From Runella sp. (GTDB lineage: Bacteria; Bacteroidota; Bacteroidia; Cytophagales; Spirosomataceae): 56,934 nucleotides of DNA. The notes beneath the pieces were generated by a model. The model did no database searches, was not told where the DNA came from, and saw only the letters and a program-made list of their open reading frames with translations. Each line of letters starts with the position of its first letter. Positions within the stretch are counted from its first letter, which is position 1. Of the stretch, positions 43,306 through 52,617 are shown in pieces. The stretch is taken from NCBI GenBank assembly GCA_023254175.1, contig JALQYJ010000014.1, forward strand, positions 1-56,934, read 5' to 3'. The position numbers and the translations under genes were made by a program.

Positions 43306-44814
43306 ATGTTTACCGAAAAAGACCTCGCCCAAATTGAAAAACAGGGCATTTCGCTTGAAACTATCAAAGAGCAAATTTCTCATTTTGAAACAGGTTTTCC
43401 TTTTTTAAAAGTTCTCAAGGCCGCTACCGTAGGTGATGGAATCGTACGCGTGAGCGAAGAAGAAAGCACCGTCCTCGTCGACGAATTTGACGCACAGGCC
43501 AAAAACGTTTCGCTGTTGAAGTTTGTCCCAGCTTCGGGAGCTGCCACGCGGATGTTTAAATCGCTTTTTGCCTTCAAAGACGAAGGTAAAAGTGATAAGT
43601 CTATCCCAGAATTTAGCGAGCGTATTCGTGACTTTGCCTTTTTTGAAGACCTCAAAGCAGCTATGGCCAACAATGATAGCGACATTGAAAGTGCCATTGC
43701 TGACGGCAACTACCAACAACTCGCCGATTACTTATTGAGTGGGAAAGGGCTAGATTACGGCAACCTTCCTAAAGGTTTGTTAAAATTTCACAACTACGAT
43801 GAAGGCGCCCGCACGCCCGTAGAAGAGCATCTAGTAGAAGGTGCCAACTACGCCAATGCCAATGGAATAGTACGCCTGCATTTTACTGTATCGCCTGAGC
43901 ACCGTAGCCGCTTCGAAGCACTGATTGAGGCCGTAAAACCTGCTTTTGAAGCACAATACAACGTTACTTACGAAGTGAGTTTCTCGGAGCAAAAACCCTC
44001 TACCGATACCATTTCGGTGAACATTGACAACACACCTTTCCGCAATGCCGACGATAGCTTGTTGTTCCGTCCTGCGGGGCACGGAGCGCTTTTGGCCAAC
44101 CTAAACGACCAAGACGGTGACGTGGTTTTCATCAAAAACATTGATAACGTCGTGCCTGATACCCTCAAAGAAACCACCTTCATTTATAAGAAAGTCCTTG
44201 GGGCATTGTTGTTGAAATACCGCCAACAAATTTTTGATTTCTTGGCCCGCATCGAAGCAGGCGAAAACAGCGATGCCCTAATCAGCGAACTGTCGGAGTT
44301 TTACGAAAAAACAATGTTTACGCAACCTACCAGCGATTTCTGGACGCTTTCGAACACCGAAAAACTCGCTTATTTTGCCATGAAGCTCGACCGTCCTGTA
44401 CGTTTGTGCGGAATGGTAAAAAATGTGGGAGAGCCTGGTGGTGGCCCTTTCTGGGCCGCCAATCCCGATGGTACGACCTCGCTTCAAGTAGTAGAATCGG
44501 CGCAAATCGATATGGGCGATGCCGCTCAAAAGGCGCTCTTCGACACTGCAACGCACTTCAACCCGGTTGATTTGGTATGCTCGCTTCGTGGATACAAGGG
44601 CAAGAAATTCGACTTGATGCAATTCCGGGATTCAAATACGGGTTTTATTACCCAAAAATCAAAAGACGGAAAAGACCTCAAAGCTCAAGAACTTCCAGGG
44701 CTTTGGAACGGCTCGATGTCTGACTGGAATACGGTATTTGTGGAAGTGCCGCTCATTACCTTCAACCCCGTCAAAACCGTCAACGATTTGCTACGTAAAG
44801 AGCATCAAGCGTAA
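43306..44814 (+). CDS. DUF4301 family protein
   Basis: A 502-residue cytoplasmic protein with no signal or membrane segment. The full length matches DUF4301, found mostly in Bacteroidota. Conserved blocks include VPASGAATRMFKSLF (residues ~68-82), GLLKFHNYDEGARTPVEEHLVEG (~163-185), LLFRPAGHGALLANLNDQDGDVVFIKNIDNV (~254-284) and CGMVKNVGEPGGGPFWA. The pattern GAATRMFK plus GHGALL resembles nucleotidyltransferase-like (sugar-1-phosphate) folds, so an NTP-dependent activity is possible, but no function is established to my knowledge. Confidence 0.85.
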   Translation: MFTEKDLAQIEKQGISLETIKEQISHFETGFPFLKVLKAATVGDGIVRVSEEESTVLVDEFDAQAKNVSLLKFVPASGAATRMFKSLFAFKDEGKSDKSIPEFSERIRDFAFFEDLKAAMANNDSDIESAIADGNYQQLADYLLSGKGLDYGNLPKGLLKFHNYDEGARTPVEEHLVEGANYANANGIVRLHFTVSPEHRSRFEALIEAVKPAFEAQYNVTYEVSFSEQKPSTDTISVNIDNTPFRNADDSLLFRPAGHGALLANLNDQDGDVVFIKNIDNVVPDTLKETTFIYKKVLGALLLKYRQQIFDFLARIEAGENSDALISELSEFYEKTMFTQPTSDFWTLSNTEKLAYFAMKLDRPVRLCGMVKNVGEPGGGPFWAANPDGTTSLQVVESAQIDMGDAAQKALFDTATHFNPVDLVCSLRGYKGKKFDLMQFRDSNTGFITQKSKDGKDLKAQELPGLWNGSMSDWNTVFVEVPLITFNPVKTVNDLLRKEHQA

Positions 44815-44833
44815 GGTTTTGCTCTCCTTTTTT

Positions 44834-44881
44834 AGCCCCCTTCTGAACAGTTTTCTGCATCAGGGAGGGGTACTTTTTTTG
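44834..44881 (+). terminator. Terminator of the DUF4301 gene
   Basis: CCCCCTTCTGA (44836-44846) pairs with TCAGGGAGGGG (44860-44870) over 11 positions with one mismatch, and is followed by T7 (44874-44880). Confidence 0.6.
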
Positions 44882-47365
44882 TTATTGTTTCAACAGTTTA
44901 CGTTCAATCCATTTATCCCCTACTTTTATTCGAAGGAAATACCGTCCAAGTGGCAAGGTTTGGGTATTAATTTCGTCTCGGTATTCGCCTACAGCCCACT
45001 GACAGCTTTGGTACAAACGCCCTTGTGTGTCAACAAGTTGCCACTCGGTCGCAGTAGGAATGTCGATAGTTAGCCGTAGTCGGTCAGTCAATGGATTAGG
45101 CCCTACAATAATTTTTTCGTACTCTTCTTCCATCCCCGTAATCAACACATTGGCTGTCACGCTACCCGATACCGTACCCGTTCCGCACGGGTTACTCACC
45201 GAAGTAAGGGTGTAAGTCGTTGGTAAAGTTGGGGTGACAGTAACCAAAACGGGGGTTTCGTTCGTTGTACCTGTCGTATTATCCGACATAGTGTAGGTCC
45301 AAGGGGCATTGCCCGTAAACTGAATCACCAGCAATAGTTCATCCCCGGGCTTGAGCGGTGTTGCTATGCCCCCACTCAGGGCAGCCGTAGGGCGGCGTCC
45401 AAGTAAAAAAGGCGAAGAAGGCGAAGAAGTAATGTCAGCGCTACCTACAACAACCACACGTATACGGTACCCACTGCCATTAGGAATCACAGGCATAGTA
45501 GCGGCAATCGGGCTACGAATTCCTGTACCGATAGCGATAGGATTGAAAAAATTGCCTAGACTGTCTGATAATTGCGCTTGAAATACGGTATTGATAGGTA
45601 ATGTACCACCACCAATTGAAAATTTCACTTCAAAATCCTTACCGCTACAAACTCCTGAAGTACTGTTTTCAGTAATCACTCTCGGAATCACTTTCACCGT
45701 CGCGCTTCCTGTTACTGTACCTTCTCCGCACGAATTCCGAACCGAAGTGAGTTGATAAACCGTTGTTTGTGTAGGTCTTACAGCTACTTGGGCAAGGTTG
45801 TCACTTGAGATTGCAGAAGTCCCGTCTGATAGTATCAGCGACCAGGGTCCATCACCCGTTAATGTCACTGGCAAGGTAGTGGACTCCCCAAAGTTGACCG
45901 AAGCAGTTCCCGACAAAGTAGCTGTCGGACGAACTTTAATGGTAAAAGCGGCACTGCTAATTGATGATGAAGTAGCACTTGCCACCACACGCAAACGATA
46001 TCCAGCCCCAAAAGCCACGTTGGTGGGAATAGAAATCGTAATAGGGTTATTCATACTTACAGCAAGCGTGCGCGGAGCAGTAAAAGCACCTGTGGCATCC
46101 GAAAGTTGCGCAGTATATGCTACCGCACTCTCGAAAGCCCCAGTCACAACAAAGGGTAAATTAATCACACTTCCCACACAAACAGCGTCCAAAGCCACAT
46201 CGGCAACACTGACACGTGGGGTTACTTTCACTTGAGCCGTGCTGGTAGGTACAGGGCCTGTTCCGCAGCTATTTTGCACCGATTTGAGCGAATACGTCGT
46301 CGTCGTTGTTGGGCTTACTGTGACTTGGGTAGGGGTTGTACTAACGGTTCCTGTTTGGTCATTCGATAAAACATAAGTCCAAGGCCCTTCGCCCGTAAAC
46401 CCAATGGTTAATTTCGTACTTTCTCCTACCCCAATGGTCGTACTACCACTCAAAGTAGCCGTAGGGAGCGCTTTTATCGCAAAAACTCCACTACTTACGG
46501 GTGCTGAGGCCGAACTTGCTACTACCCTCACTTTATAGTTTTTTCCTGCCAACGACGTCGTCGGGAATGTTACTTGAACAGGGCTAGCACTACCTGTTCC
46601 AATGGTAACAGGGTTGGTAAAACTTCCCGTTGAGTCTGACAATTGAGCTGTATAGGTAATAGCTCCCGTCGCTTCAAAAGTACCTATCGAAGAAAACGCC
46701 ACCGTGGCCGTCGAACCAGCACATACGGTAGTAGACACAAAAGAAGTTGTAATCACTGGCAATACTCGAACCCGTGCACTGCCCGATACGGTTCCTGCTC
46801 CACAGATATTGCTTACGGATTGGAGTGCGTAGGTAGTAGTAACAACAGGCTGAACAATTCCTTTGAGAGGATTCGTTAGGGTTGTCCCCGTATTGGTATT
46901 GGTACTCGTAAAGGTGTATGTCCAAGGGCCATTTCCAGTAAAAGCAACCGTGAGCGTGGCCGTACCGCCGTAATTGATGGTGGTATCTCCCGAAAGTACG
47001 GCCGTAGGGCGTCGAAGCAACGTAAAAATAGCCGTCGGGGTCGATGTCACCCCTGTTGTATCAGCAACTACTCGCAAACGATACTCCCCCGCAAGGGTCG
47101 TCGCTGGGAGGACAACCGACACAGGGCTCGCAGTCCCTGAACCTAGAACTATTGGGCTCGTAAACGTCCCGCCTGAACCCGACAATTGAACGGTATAGGT
47201 ACGTTTGGTGGGGTTGGGCATATTGGACGTAGTAAACACGACAGGCACAGTAATGCCCGCACAAGCAGTTCCACCACTCACATTTGTTGTGGTAATCGTT
47301 GGACTTTGAGCCCACGCATTTACCGCCAAAAACAATAGAATCCCGATTTTTTCAAACAATCTCAT
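44882..47365 (-). CDS. Secreted Ig-repeat protein with T9SS type A sorting domain
   Basis: An 827-residue secreted protein from the ATG at 47365 (signal MRLFEKIGILLFLAVNAWAQ); a TTG three codons upstream is less likely. The body is four alternating pairs of two modules: B (~95 residues, with YTAQLSDSTGSF, GTGSASPV, YRLRVV) and A (~85 residues, with PTATLSG, FTGEGPWTY, CGTGTVSGSA). No catalytic domain is present. The C-terminus is a type A sorting domain (VGPNPLTDRLRLTID..., LGRYFLRIKVGDKWIERKLLKQ). A surface or matrix role is likely. The same modules occur in the proteins at 16475 and 39725. Confidence 0.82.
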   Translation of the reverse strand: MRLFEKIGILLFLAVNAWAQSPTITTTNVSGGTACAGITVPVVFTTSNMPNPTKRTYTVQLSGSGGTFTSPIVLGSGTASPVSVVLPATTLAGEYRLRVVADTTGVTSTPTAIFTLLRRPTAVLSGDTTINYGGTATLTVAFTGNGPWTYTFTSTNTNTGTTLTNPLKGIVQPVVTTTYALQSVSNICGAGTVSGSARVRVLPVITTSFVSTTVCAGSTATVAFSSIGTFEATGAITYTAQLSDSTGSFTNPVTIGTGSASPVQVTFPTTSLAGKNYKVRVVASSASAPVSSGVFAIKALPTATLSGSTTIGVGESTKLTIGFTGEGPWTYVLSNDQTGTVSTTPTQVTVSPTTTTTYSLKSVQNSCGTGPVPTSTAQVKVTPRVSVADVALDAVCVGSVINLPFVVTGAFESAVAYTAQLSDATGAFTAPRTLAVSMNNPITISIPTNVAFGAGYRLRVVASATSSSISSAAFTIKVRPTATLSGTASVNFGESTTLPVTLTGDGPWSLILSDGTSAISSDNLAQVAVRPTQTTVYQLTSVRNSCGEGTVTGSATVKVIPRVITENSTSGVCSGKDFEVKFSIGGGTLPINTVFQAQLSDSLGNFFNPIAIGTGIRSPIAATMPVIPNGSGYRIRVVVVGSADITSSPSSPFLLGRRPTAALSGGIATPLKPGDELLLVIQFTGNAPWTYTMSDNTTGTTNETPVLVTVTPTLPTTYTLTSVSNPCGTGTVSGSVTANVLITGMEEEYEKIIVGPNPLTDRLRLTIDIPTATEWQLVDTQGRLYQSCQWAVGEYRDEINTQTLPLGRYFLRIKVGDKWIERKLLKQ

Positions 47366-47449
47366 AAAGCGCAAGTCTATTAATTGTCTTATGCTAAAAT
47401 TATGACATAGCTACACAACAATACCTTCTCTTTGTAGTTTTCTATCAAG

Positions 47450-47457
47450 CAAATATA
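47450..47457 (-). promoter_or_regulatory. -7 box (TATATTTG) of the Ig-repeat gene
   Basis: TATATTTG on the minus strand fits TAnnTTTG, about 85 bp before the ATG at 47365. No suitable -33 TTG is present. Confidence 0.4.
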
Positions 47458-47506
47458 CAAGACCTTAAGCGAGAAATTTGTATTTTCGCCCCAATTATGA
47501 AAAGTC

Positions 47507-48217
47507 ATGTCCATTCGGATAAAAAACCTTACTAAACTATACGGCCTCCAAAAAGCCGTCAATGATATTAGCTTCGAAGTGAAGCCAGGGGAAATTATGG
47601 GGTTTTTAGGCCCCAACGGGGCAGGGAAATCAACCACAATGAAAATAACAACGGGCTACTTAAACGCAACCAGCGGAAGCGTAGATATATGTGGATTCGA
47701 CGTGGCCAGCCAATCCATGGAGGTGCGGCGGTCGATAGGTTATTTGCCTGAGCACAACCCCCTTTATACGGATATGTACATCAAGGAGTTTTTGCGATTT
47801 GTTGGGGCTTTGTATGGCCTTAAAAGTGATAAACTCAGCCAACGAGTGGGCGAAATGGTGGAAATATGTGGCTTAGGGCTAGAGCAAAACAAAAAAATTG
47901 GACAATTGTCCAAAGGGTACCGTCAGCGCGTCGGATTAGCACAAGCCCTGATTCACAACCCTCCTGTGCTTATTTTGGACGAAGCAACCACGGGCTTAGA
48001 CCCCAACCAAATTCTTGAAATTCGTACGCTCATCAAAACGGCTGGTAAAGAAAAAACGGTTCTTTTTTCTTCGCACATTATGCAAGAAGTAGAAGCCATT
48101 TGCGACCGTGCCGTCATCATCAATCGTGGACAAGTAGTCGCCGACCGCTCACTTTCAGACTTCCGCAGTGGAGGCAAATCCTTGGAAGAAGTGTTCCACG
48201 AACTCACTACGCAATAG
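47507..48217 (+). CDS. gldA: ABC transporter ATP-binding protein, GldA-like
   Basis: A 236-residue ABC ATPase. Walker A is GPNGAGKST (35-43), the signature is LSKGYRQR (134-141), Walker B is VLILDEATTGLDP (154-166), and SSHIMQEVEAICD gives the H-loop. NLTKLYGLQKAVNDISFEVKPGEIMGFLG and YLPEHNPLYTDMYIKEFL are typical of GldA, the ATPase of the gliding-motility ABC complex with GldF and GldG. It is about 60 residues shorter than the best-known GldA proteins at the C-terminus. gldF and gldG are not adjacent here, so assignment to gliding rests on sequence and the T9SS-rich context; a general multidrug-type ABC ATPase is the alternative. Confidence 0.85.
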   Translation: MSIRIKNLTKLYGLQKAVNDISFEVKPGEIMGFLGPNGAGKSTTMKITTGYLNATSGSVDICGFDVASQSMEVRRSIGYLPEHNPLYTDMYIKEFLRFVGALYGLKSDKLSQRVGEMVEICGLGLEQNKKIGQLSKGYRQRVGLAQALIHNPPVLILDEATTGLDPNQILEIRTLIKTAGKEKTVLFSSHIMQEVEAICDRAVIINRGQVVADRSLSDFRSGGKSLEEVFHELTTQ

Positions 48218-48296
48218 CCTTTCGTTTTTTTCGTTTTTGCAACAGAACCATTCTCTTGAACGTAATCTCTTTAGAACGTTTTTTATATCTGAAACT

Positions 48297-48950
48297 ATGA
48301 GAAAATCATTTTTGGCGTTGGTAGTGGCTTCCTTATGGACATTTGACGCCGCCGCCCAAACCGCCAACCCTGACGCTCCGCCGCCGCCAGTACGCCCCAA
48401 TGATGGGCCCATTAAAGTACTGGATGCTCCACCACGCAAGCAAGAAGACCAACGGCCTCCTTCGGCTTTAGACCGACTTCGGTTGGGAGGTAGCATTGGA
48501 CCGCTTTCGTTTGGTACTGTAACTAGCATTGGCGTTTCGCCCGTAGCGGGTTATCAAGTGACTAATCGCCTTTCGCTAGGGGGAGGATTTACGTACCAAT
48601 ATACTCAACTTCGCTATTCATCGACTTCTAAAAGTAGCTACGATAATTACGGCGGGCGCGTATTTGGGATGTTTAATGTCTATGAAAGTATCAACTTAAA
48701 CGCTGAGTACGAATCGCTAAACGTGCAGTACCGCGATCATAACGCCAGTGGCGTACGTCGCCGTACGTGGATAAATTCGGCCATGGTGGGGGCTTCTTAT
48801 TCTACCCCCGTTGGTGGGCGCTTTGTTCGTGCATTTAACCTCATGTTGTTGTACAATTTGAGTTACAACAATTTGGTAAACCCTTCGTATCCAGCCGAAA
48901 ACATTTATCCTACGTCCAGTCCATTGGTGATTCGGGCAGTATTATTTTAA
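48297..48950 (+). CDS. Outer-membrane beta-barrel-like protein
   Basis: A 217-residue protein from the ATG at 48297, with signal MRKSFLALVVASLWTFDAAAQ. A Pro-rich stretch follows (APPPPVRPNDGP), then barrel-like strands: GGSIGPLSFGTVTSIGVSPVAGYQ, LSLGGGFTYQYTQLRYS, NYGGRVFGMFNVYESINLNAEYESL. It ends SSPLVIRAVLF, a possible C-terminal strand with a terminal Phe. I recognise no named family. It follows the GldA-like gene by 79 bp and may be co-transcribed. Confidence 0.7.
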   Translation: MRKSFLALVVASLWTFDAAAQTANPDAPPPPVRPNDGPIKVLDAPPRKQEDQRPPSALDRLRLGGSIGPLSFGTVTSIGVSPVAGYQVTNRLSLGGGFTYQYTQLRYSSTSKSSYDNYGGRVFGMFNVYESINLNAEYESLNVQYRDHNASGVRRRTWINSAMVGASYSTPVGGRFVRAFNLMLLYNLSYNNLVNPSYPAENIYPTSSPLVIRAVLF

Positions 48951-48961
48951 TGTTTTTGAAC

Positions 48962-49019
48962 GTCGAGGGTAACGTGCAGAGTCTACTTTTTATTCGATAT
49001 TCTGCACTTTACCCTTGAC
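48962..49019. terminator. Bidirectional terminator-like inverted repeat
   Basis: Arms GTCGAGGGTAACGTGCAGA (48962-48980) and TCTGCACTTTACCCTTGAC (49001-49019) pair at 17 of 19 positions across a 20-nt T-rich loop, between two convergent genes. The right arm and following CTTTACTCTTTC have a 7-bp rhythm like the heptad islands. Confidence 0.5.
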
Positions 49020-49021
49020 CT

Positions 49022-50269
49022 TTACTCTTTCACAGTATTAAACTGCGTAAGGCGATGCCCCATTTTATCGCGTTTTGTTTTTAAATACCCTTCATTGTGC
49101 TCATTAGCAGGCATTTCGATGGGTACACAATCAATGATTTCCAGTCCGTAGCCTATCAATCCCGCGCGTTTTTTAGGGTTATTTGAAATGAGTTTGATTT
49201 TGCGTAATCCCAAATCACGCAAAATTTGCGCTCCTACGCCATAGTCGCGCTCGTCCATTTTGAAACCAAGAGCAAGATTAGCATCGACCGTATCTAACCC
49301 GTTTTCCTGTAGCTTATAGGCTTTCAGTTTATTGATAAGCCCAATACCCCGCCCTTCTTGATTCATGTACACGACCACGCCTTTGCCTGCACGCTCCACC
49401 ATTTCCATCGACGCGTGCAATTGCGGCCCACAATCGCAACGGCATGAACCAAAAATATCACCCGTCACGCACGATGAATGTACGCGAACTAATACCGGTT
49501 CATCTTTTTCCCACGAACCTTTAATAAGGGCTAAGTGCAACTCGTCGGTATGAATTTGGCGGAAGGCAATCATATCAAAATGCCCCCACTCGGTTGGCAT
49601 ATCAACGGCGATTTCGCGCTTGATAAGTGTCTCTTTTTGAAGGCGATACTCAATCAAATCTTTGATAGATACTAACTTCATATCAAACTTATCGGCCAAT
49701 TCGCGAAGTTGTGGCAAACGCGCCATCGTACCGTCTTCGTTCAAAATCTCAATGAGCACCCCTGCAGGCTTTAATCCTGCCAAACGCGCAAAATCAATGG
49801 CAGCTTCGGTATGCCCCGTCCGGCGAAGTACGCCTCCCGGCATGGCTCGGAGTGGGAAAATATGCCCAGGGCGGCCTAGTTCTTCAGGTCGAATGTTAGG
49901 ATCCACCAAGGCTTGAATGGTTTTGGAGCGGTCAGCGGCGGAAATACCTGTTGTACAGCCGTGTCCCAACAAATCAACCGAAACCGTAAACGGCGTCTCG
50001 TGCGTAGAAGTGTTGTCTCCCACCATCATTTTGAGACCCAATTCCTCGCAACGCTCCACGGTAAGCGGGGCACACATCAGTCCTCGCCCTTCTTTTACCA
50101 TAAAGTTCACCATTTCGGGGGTAGTCATTTCGGCCGCACAAATAAAGTCTCCTTCGTTTTCGCGGTCTTCATCATCTACCACAATGATGATTTTTCCTAC
50201 CCGAATGTCTTCAATTGCCGATTCAATGGTATCGAGCTTGATGGAATTGGTATTATTATTGCTATCCAT
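49022..50269 (-). CDS. ribBA: Bifunctional 3,4-dihydroxy-2-butanone 4-phosphate synthase / GTP cyclohydrolase II
   Basis: Carries out both entry steps of riboflavin synthesis. The N-terminal half (~10-210) is the RibB type: [13 protein letters not shown] (metal-binding acidic loop), [24 protein letters not shown] and [23 protein letters not shown]. The C-terminal half (~215-410) is GTP cyclohydrolase [26 protein letters not shown] supplies the three zinc Cys, and [11 protein letters not shown] and [10 protein letters not shown] are catalytic regions. At 415 residues it is normal length and both halves look active. It complements ribH (5514). A -7 box lies 105 bp upstream; no FMN riboswitch was seen. 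Confidence 0.96.
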   Translation of the reverse strand: MDSNNNTNSIKLDTIESAIEDIRVGKIIIVVDDEDRENEGDFICAAEMTTPEMVNFMVKEGRGLMCAPLTVERCEELGLKMMVGDNTSTHETPFTVSVDLLGHGCTTGISAADRSKTIQALVDPNIRPEELGRPGHIFPLRAMPGGVLRRTGHTEAAIDFARLAGLKPAGVLIEILNEDGTMARLPQLRELADKFDMKLVSIKDLIEYRLQKETLIKREIAVDMPTEWGHFDMIAFRQIHTDELHLALIKGSWEKDEPVLVRVHSSCVTGDIFGSCRCDCGPQLHASMEMVERAGKGVVVYMNQEGRGIGLINKLKAYKLQENGLDTVDANLALGFKMDERDYGVGAQILRDLGLRKIKLISNNPKKRAGLIGYGLEIIDCVPIEMPANEHNEGYLKTKRDKMGHRLTQFNTVKE

Positions 50270-50374
50270 GTATCAATTAAAAATAGTTTGCCAAAAACAA
50301 CGTTTTATGTTTACGATTAAGTGTTGTACGTATTATTCTTTTTGTGGTAAGTTTTTTAGTAAAACAACCTTCCG

Positions 50375-50382
50375 CAAAGATA
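50375..50382 (-). promoter_or_regulatory. -7 box (TATCTTTG) of ribBA
   Basis: TATCTTTG on the minus strand fits TAnnTTTG. It predicts a leader of ~95 nt before the ribBA ATG, in the space shared with the divergent gene at 50421. Confidence 0.45.
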
Positions 50383-50420
50383 CGTTCTTTGGGGAGAAGG
50401 AAATCGGAAATCATAAATCT

Positions 50421-52391
50421 ATGAAATCATCTCTTGTACTTTTTTTCTTGTTGGTAAGCACTAGCATATGGGGGCAAGATTGGTGCGACCCTACCAAACG
50501 TCCAAGTAGCAGCCAGTTAAAAGACGGGGGGAGTTTCACCATTAAAGGTACTGTTGCGGGTTCTAGCTCGGGTTGTATACCTCTTGCTATCAACGTAGAA
50601 AGTTCTGACAGTGCTCCATTTTATATTTTTGATTACAAGGGAGGCCCACCTAATATTAATAGCAATACAAAAAGCTATCTCTATACAAAGATTGGTCGCT
50701 ACGTAATTATGCAGTTATCACAGGGCAGTAATGGTAGTCTCATCAAATGTCAAATGATTGAGGCCTTTGCCGCTCCCAATTTTAAGATTCAAACTTGCAG
50801 TGGGCGCAAAGTTCAAGTAACCGTCGCCGACGACTCTACAACCAAGGGCTACAATTCGTTCATTGTCAACTTTGGTGTAGGTATCAAAAACGACACCCTC
50901 ACCAAAGCCAACCCTACCACTTCCTACGTTTATCCCTCTACAACCAATACCGCTACAGTGTCCGTTATAGGCGTTACGACGGGAGGTACTTTATTAAGTA
51001 ATTGTAAAAAAGATACGACCTTTATTCTAAATTCGACCAATTTATCAAATATCTCCATACGCAAAGTCACTACTCGCCCCGATAGTGCTGTGGATATATT
51101 GGTAAAAAGCTCGGCAGGTATAAAAGCAGATGTTCAGATAGATGAAGATGCTACGGGAACGTTTAAAAATACGGGACAAACAGCCACGACCACTGATACC
51201 ACAACCATCACGATACGGAACATCAATACGGCTCAAAAACAATATTGCTTTCGTTTGAGTGCCAACGACGGCTGCAATAATACATCCACTACCTCCAACG
51301 TAGTATGCGCTACTCACCTCGAAGTCAAAGCGGAAGACCAACAAAACGTACTGAATTGGAAAGAATACCCGCAAGCGTCTAATTTCCAAAACTATCGTAT
51401 CAATCTTAATGGTGCACCTAGACCTTTCATCCTTAATCGTACCACAACGACACAACCCGACCCCAATGTTACTTGCGGAAACCAATATTGTTATCAAATA
51501 ATCGTCTCTCTTGCGGGGGGGGCGGAGTCTGTATCTCAGTTACGTTGTGTAAAGGCCATTTCGAATGTCATTCCAGATAAAATCACGAGTGCCGTAGCCT
51601 CTGTGCTAGAAGACGAACAAAAAGTGGAAGTACGGGTCAATCCACCCGCCGTAGGAAGTAGCCCTGTTAAATTTAAGACCATCTTTACGAGAGCCGACAA
51701 CGGGAGCAATGATTATAAAGAGGTCGCAATCGTTGATAACGGCATATCTTTCATTGACCCCAACACCAACCCTAATACCCAATCGTACTGCTACAAGATT
51801 CAATACGAAAACAGCTGTGGTAAGCGTTCTGAGCCAAGTGAACCTGTTTGTTCTATTCATGTGTATTCTAGGAATGCGTCAACCATTGACTGGACGCCCG
51901 AATCCCCCTTTTTGGTTCCTGTGCGTTCATATAGCCTTGAAATAATTGATGAAAATGGCGACCCTAAAGCTCAATTTAATTTGGGCGGCAATACAACCTT
52001 TGACCCAAGCGCTTCTAACCCCGACCAACAGCTCTTCAAATACCGAATCTTAGCTTATCCTGAAGGTAGCGCAGGTACCTTGAGCTATTCCAACTACTTT
52101 GTTTTTGTCAAAGGGTCGCTTGTTTTCATCCCTGATGCTTTTTCACCCAATAAAGACGCTATCAATGACCTTTTTGCTGTGCGAGGGCAGTTTATAGAAA
52201 CATCTAGGCTTATTGTGTATAACCGCTGGGGGCAGCCCATTTTTGAGTCAGACGATGCCATCAAAAAAGGCTGGGACGGCCAATTAAACGGCCAAATTGC
52301 CCCCGAAGGATCGTACGTGTATCGGGTCGAAATAAAAGATTTTCTTGGCAAAAACTTTGTCAAAGTAGGCATTTTCTTACTTACACGCTAG
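50421..52391 (+). CDS. Secreted protein with type B (gliding-motility-associated, CHU_C) sorting domain
   Basis: A 656-residue secreted protein. The ATG at 50421 starts a signal peptide ([19 protein letters not shown]); the frame is open farther upstream, but that part runs antisense to ribBA and is not coding. The body holds Cys-containing beta-sandwich segments (e.g. [44 protein letters not shown]) that look FN3-like. The last ~95 residues are the gliding-motility-associated C-terminal domain: [49 protein letters not shown]. This predicts T9SS export by the type B route, which often needs a PorV/SprF-type partner. A G8 tract lies at 51515-51522. Confidence 0.85.
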   Translation: MKSSLVLFFLLVSTSIWGQDWCDPTKRPSSSQLKDGGSFTIKGTVAGSSSGCIPLAINVESSDSAPFYIFDYKGGPPNINSNTKSYLYTKIGRYVIMQLSQGSNGSLIKCQMIEAFAAPNFKIQTCSGRKVQVTVADDSTTKGYNSFIVNFGVGIKNDTLTKANPTTSYVYPSTTNTATVSVIGVTTGGTLLSNCKKDTTFILNSTNLSNISIRKVTTRPDSAVDILVKSSAGIKADVQIDEDATGTFKNTGQTATTTDTTTITIRNINTAQKQYCFRLSANDGCNNTSTTSNVVCATHLEVKAEDQQNVLNWKEYPQASNFQNYRINLNGAPRPFILNRTTTTQPDPNVTCGNQYCYQIIVSLAGGAESVSQLRCVKAISNVIPDKITSAVASVLEDEQKVEVRVNPPAVGSSPVKFKTIFTRADNGSNDYKEVAIVDNGISFIDPNTNPNTQSYCYKIQYENSCGKRSEPSEPVCSIHVYSRNASTIDWTPESPFLVPVRSYSLEIIDENGDPKAQFNLGGNTTFDPSASNPDQQLFKYRILAYPEGSAGTLSYSNYFVFVKGSLVFIPDAFSPNKDAINDLFAVRGQFIETSRLIVYNRWGQPIFESDDAIKKGWDGQLNGQIAPEGSYVYRVEIKDFLGKNFVKVGIFLLTR

Positions 52392-52617
52392 GGCTCGATA
52401 CCGCTGTTCAAAATCGTTTTTAGGTGGTATTGAACCCTTCTCCCTAACATACCTCCACCAAAGAGAGACTATGCACATGCATCATGCCTTGGCACGTCTT
52501 GCGTTCATCGGGAGTAAGAAGTTTTACAAAAGCCCTCATCCTCTTGCAACGTACCTATCCCTTTTCACGTAAACTTCATTGACACCGATACCTCTAGGCT
52601 CATCCTCTAATATCTCT

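Noticed and set aside
49917-50420. Long upstream extension of the type B sorted protein's reading frame
   Set aside because: It runs antisense through ribBA, and a clean signal peptide starts at 50421, so the extension is only an open shadow frame.
52471-52572. 33-codon open frame before the CotH gene
   Set aside because: Short, His-rich by chance (ATGCATCAT) and with no supporting signal.
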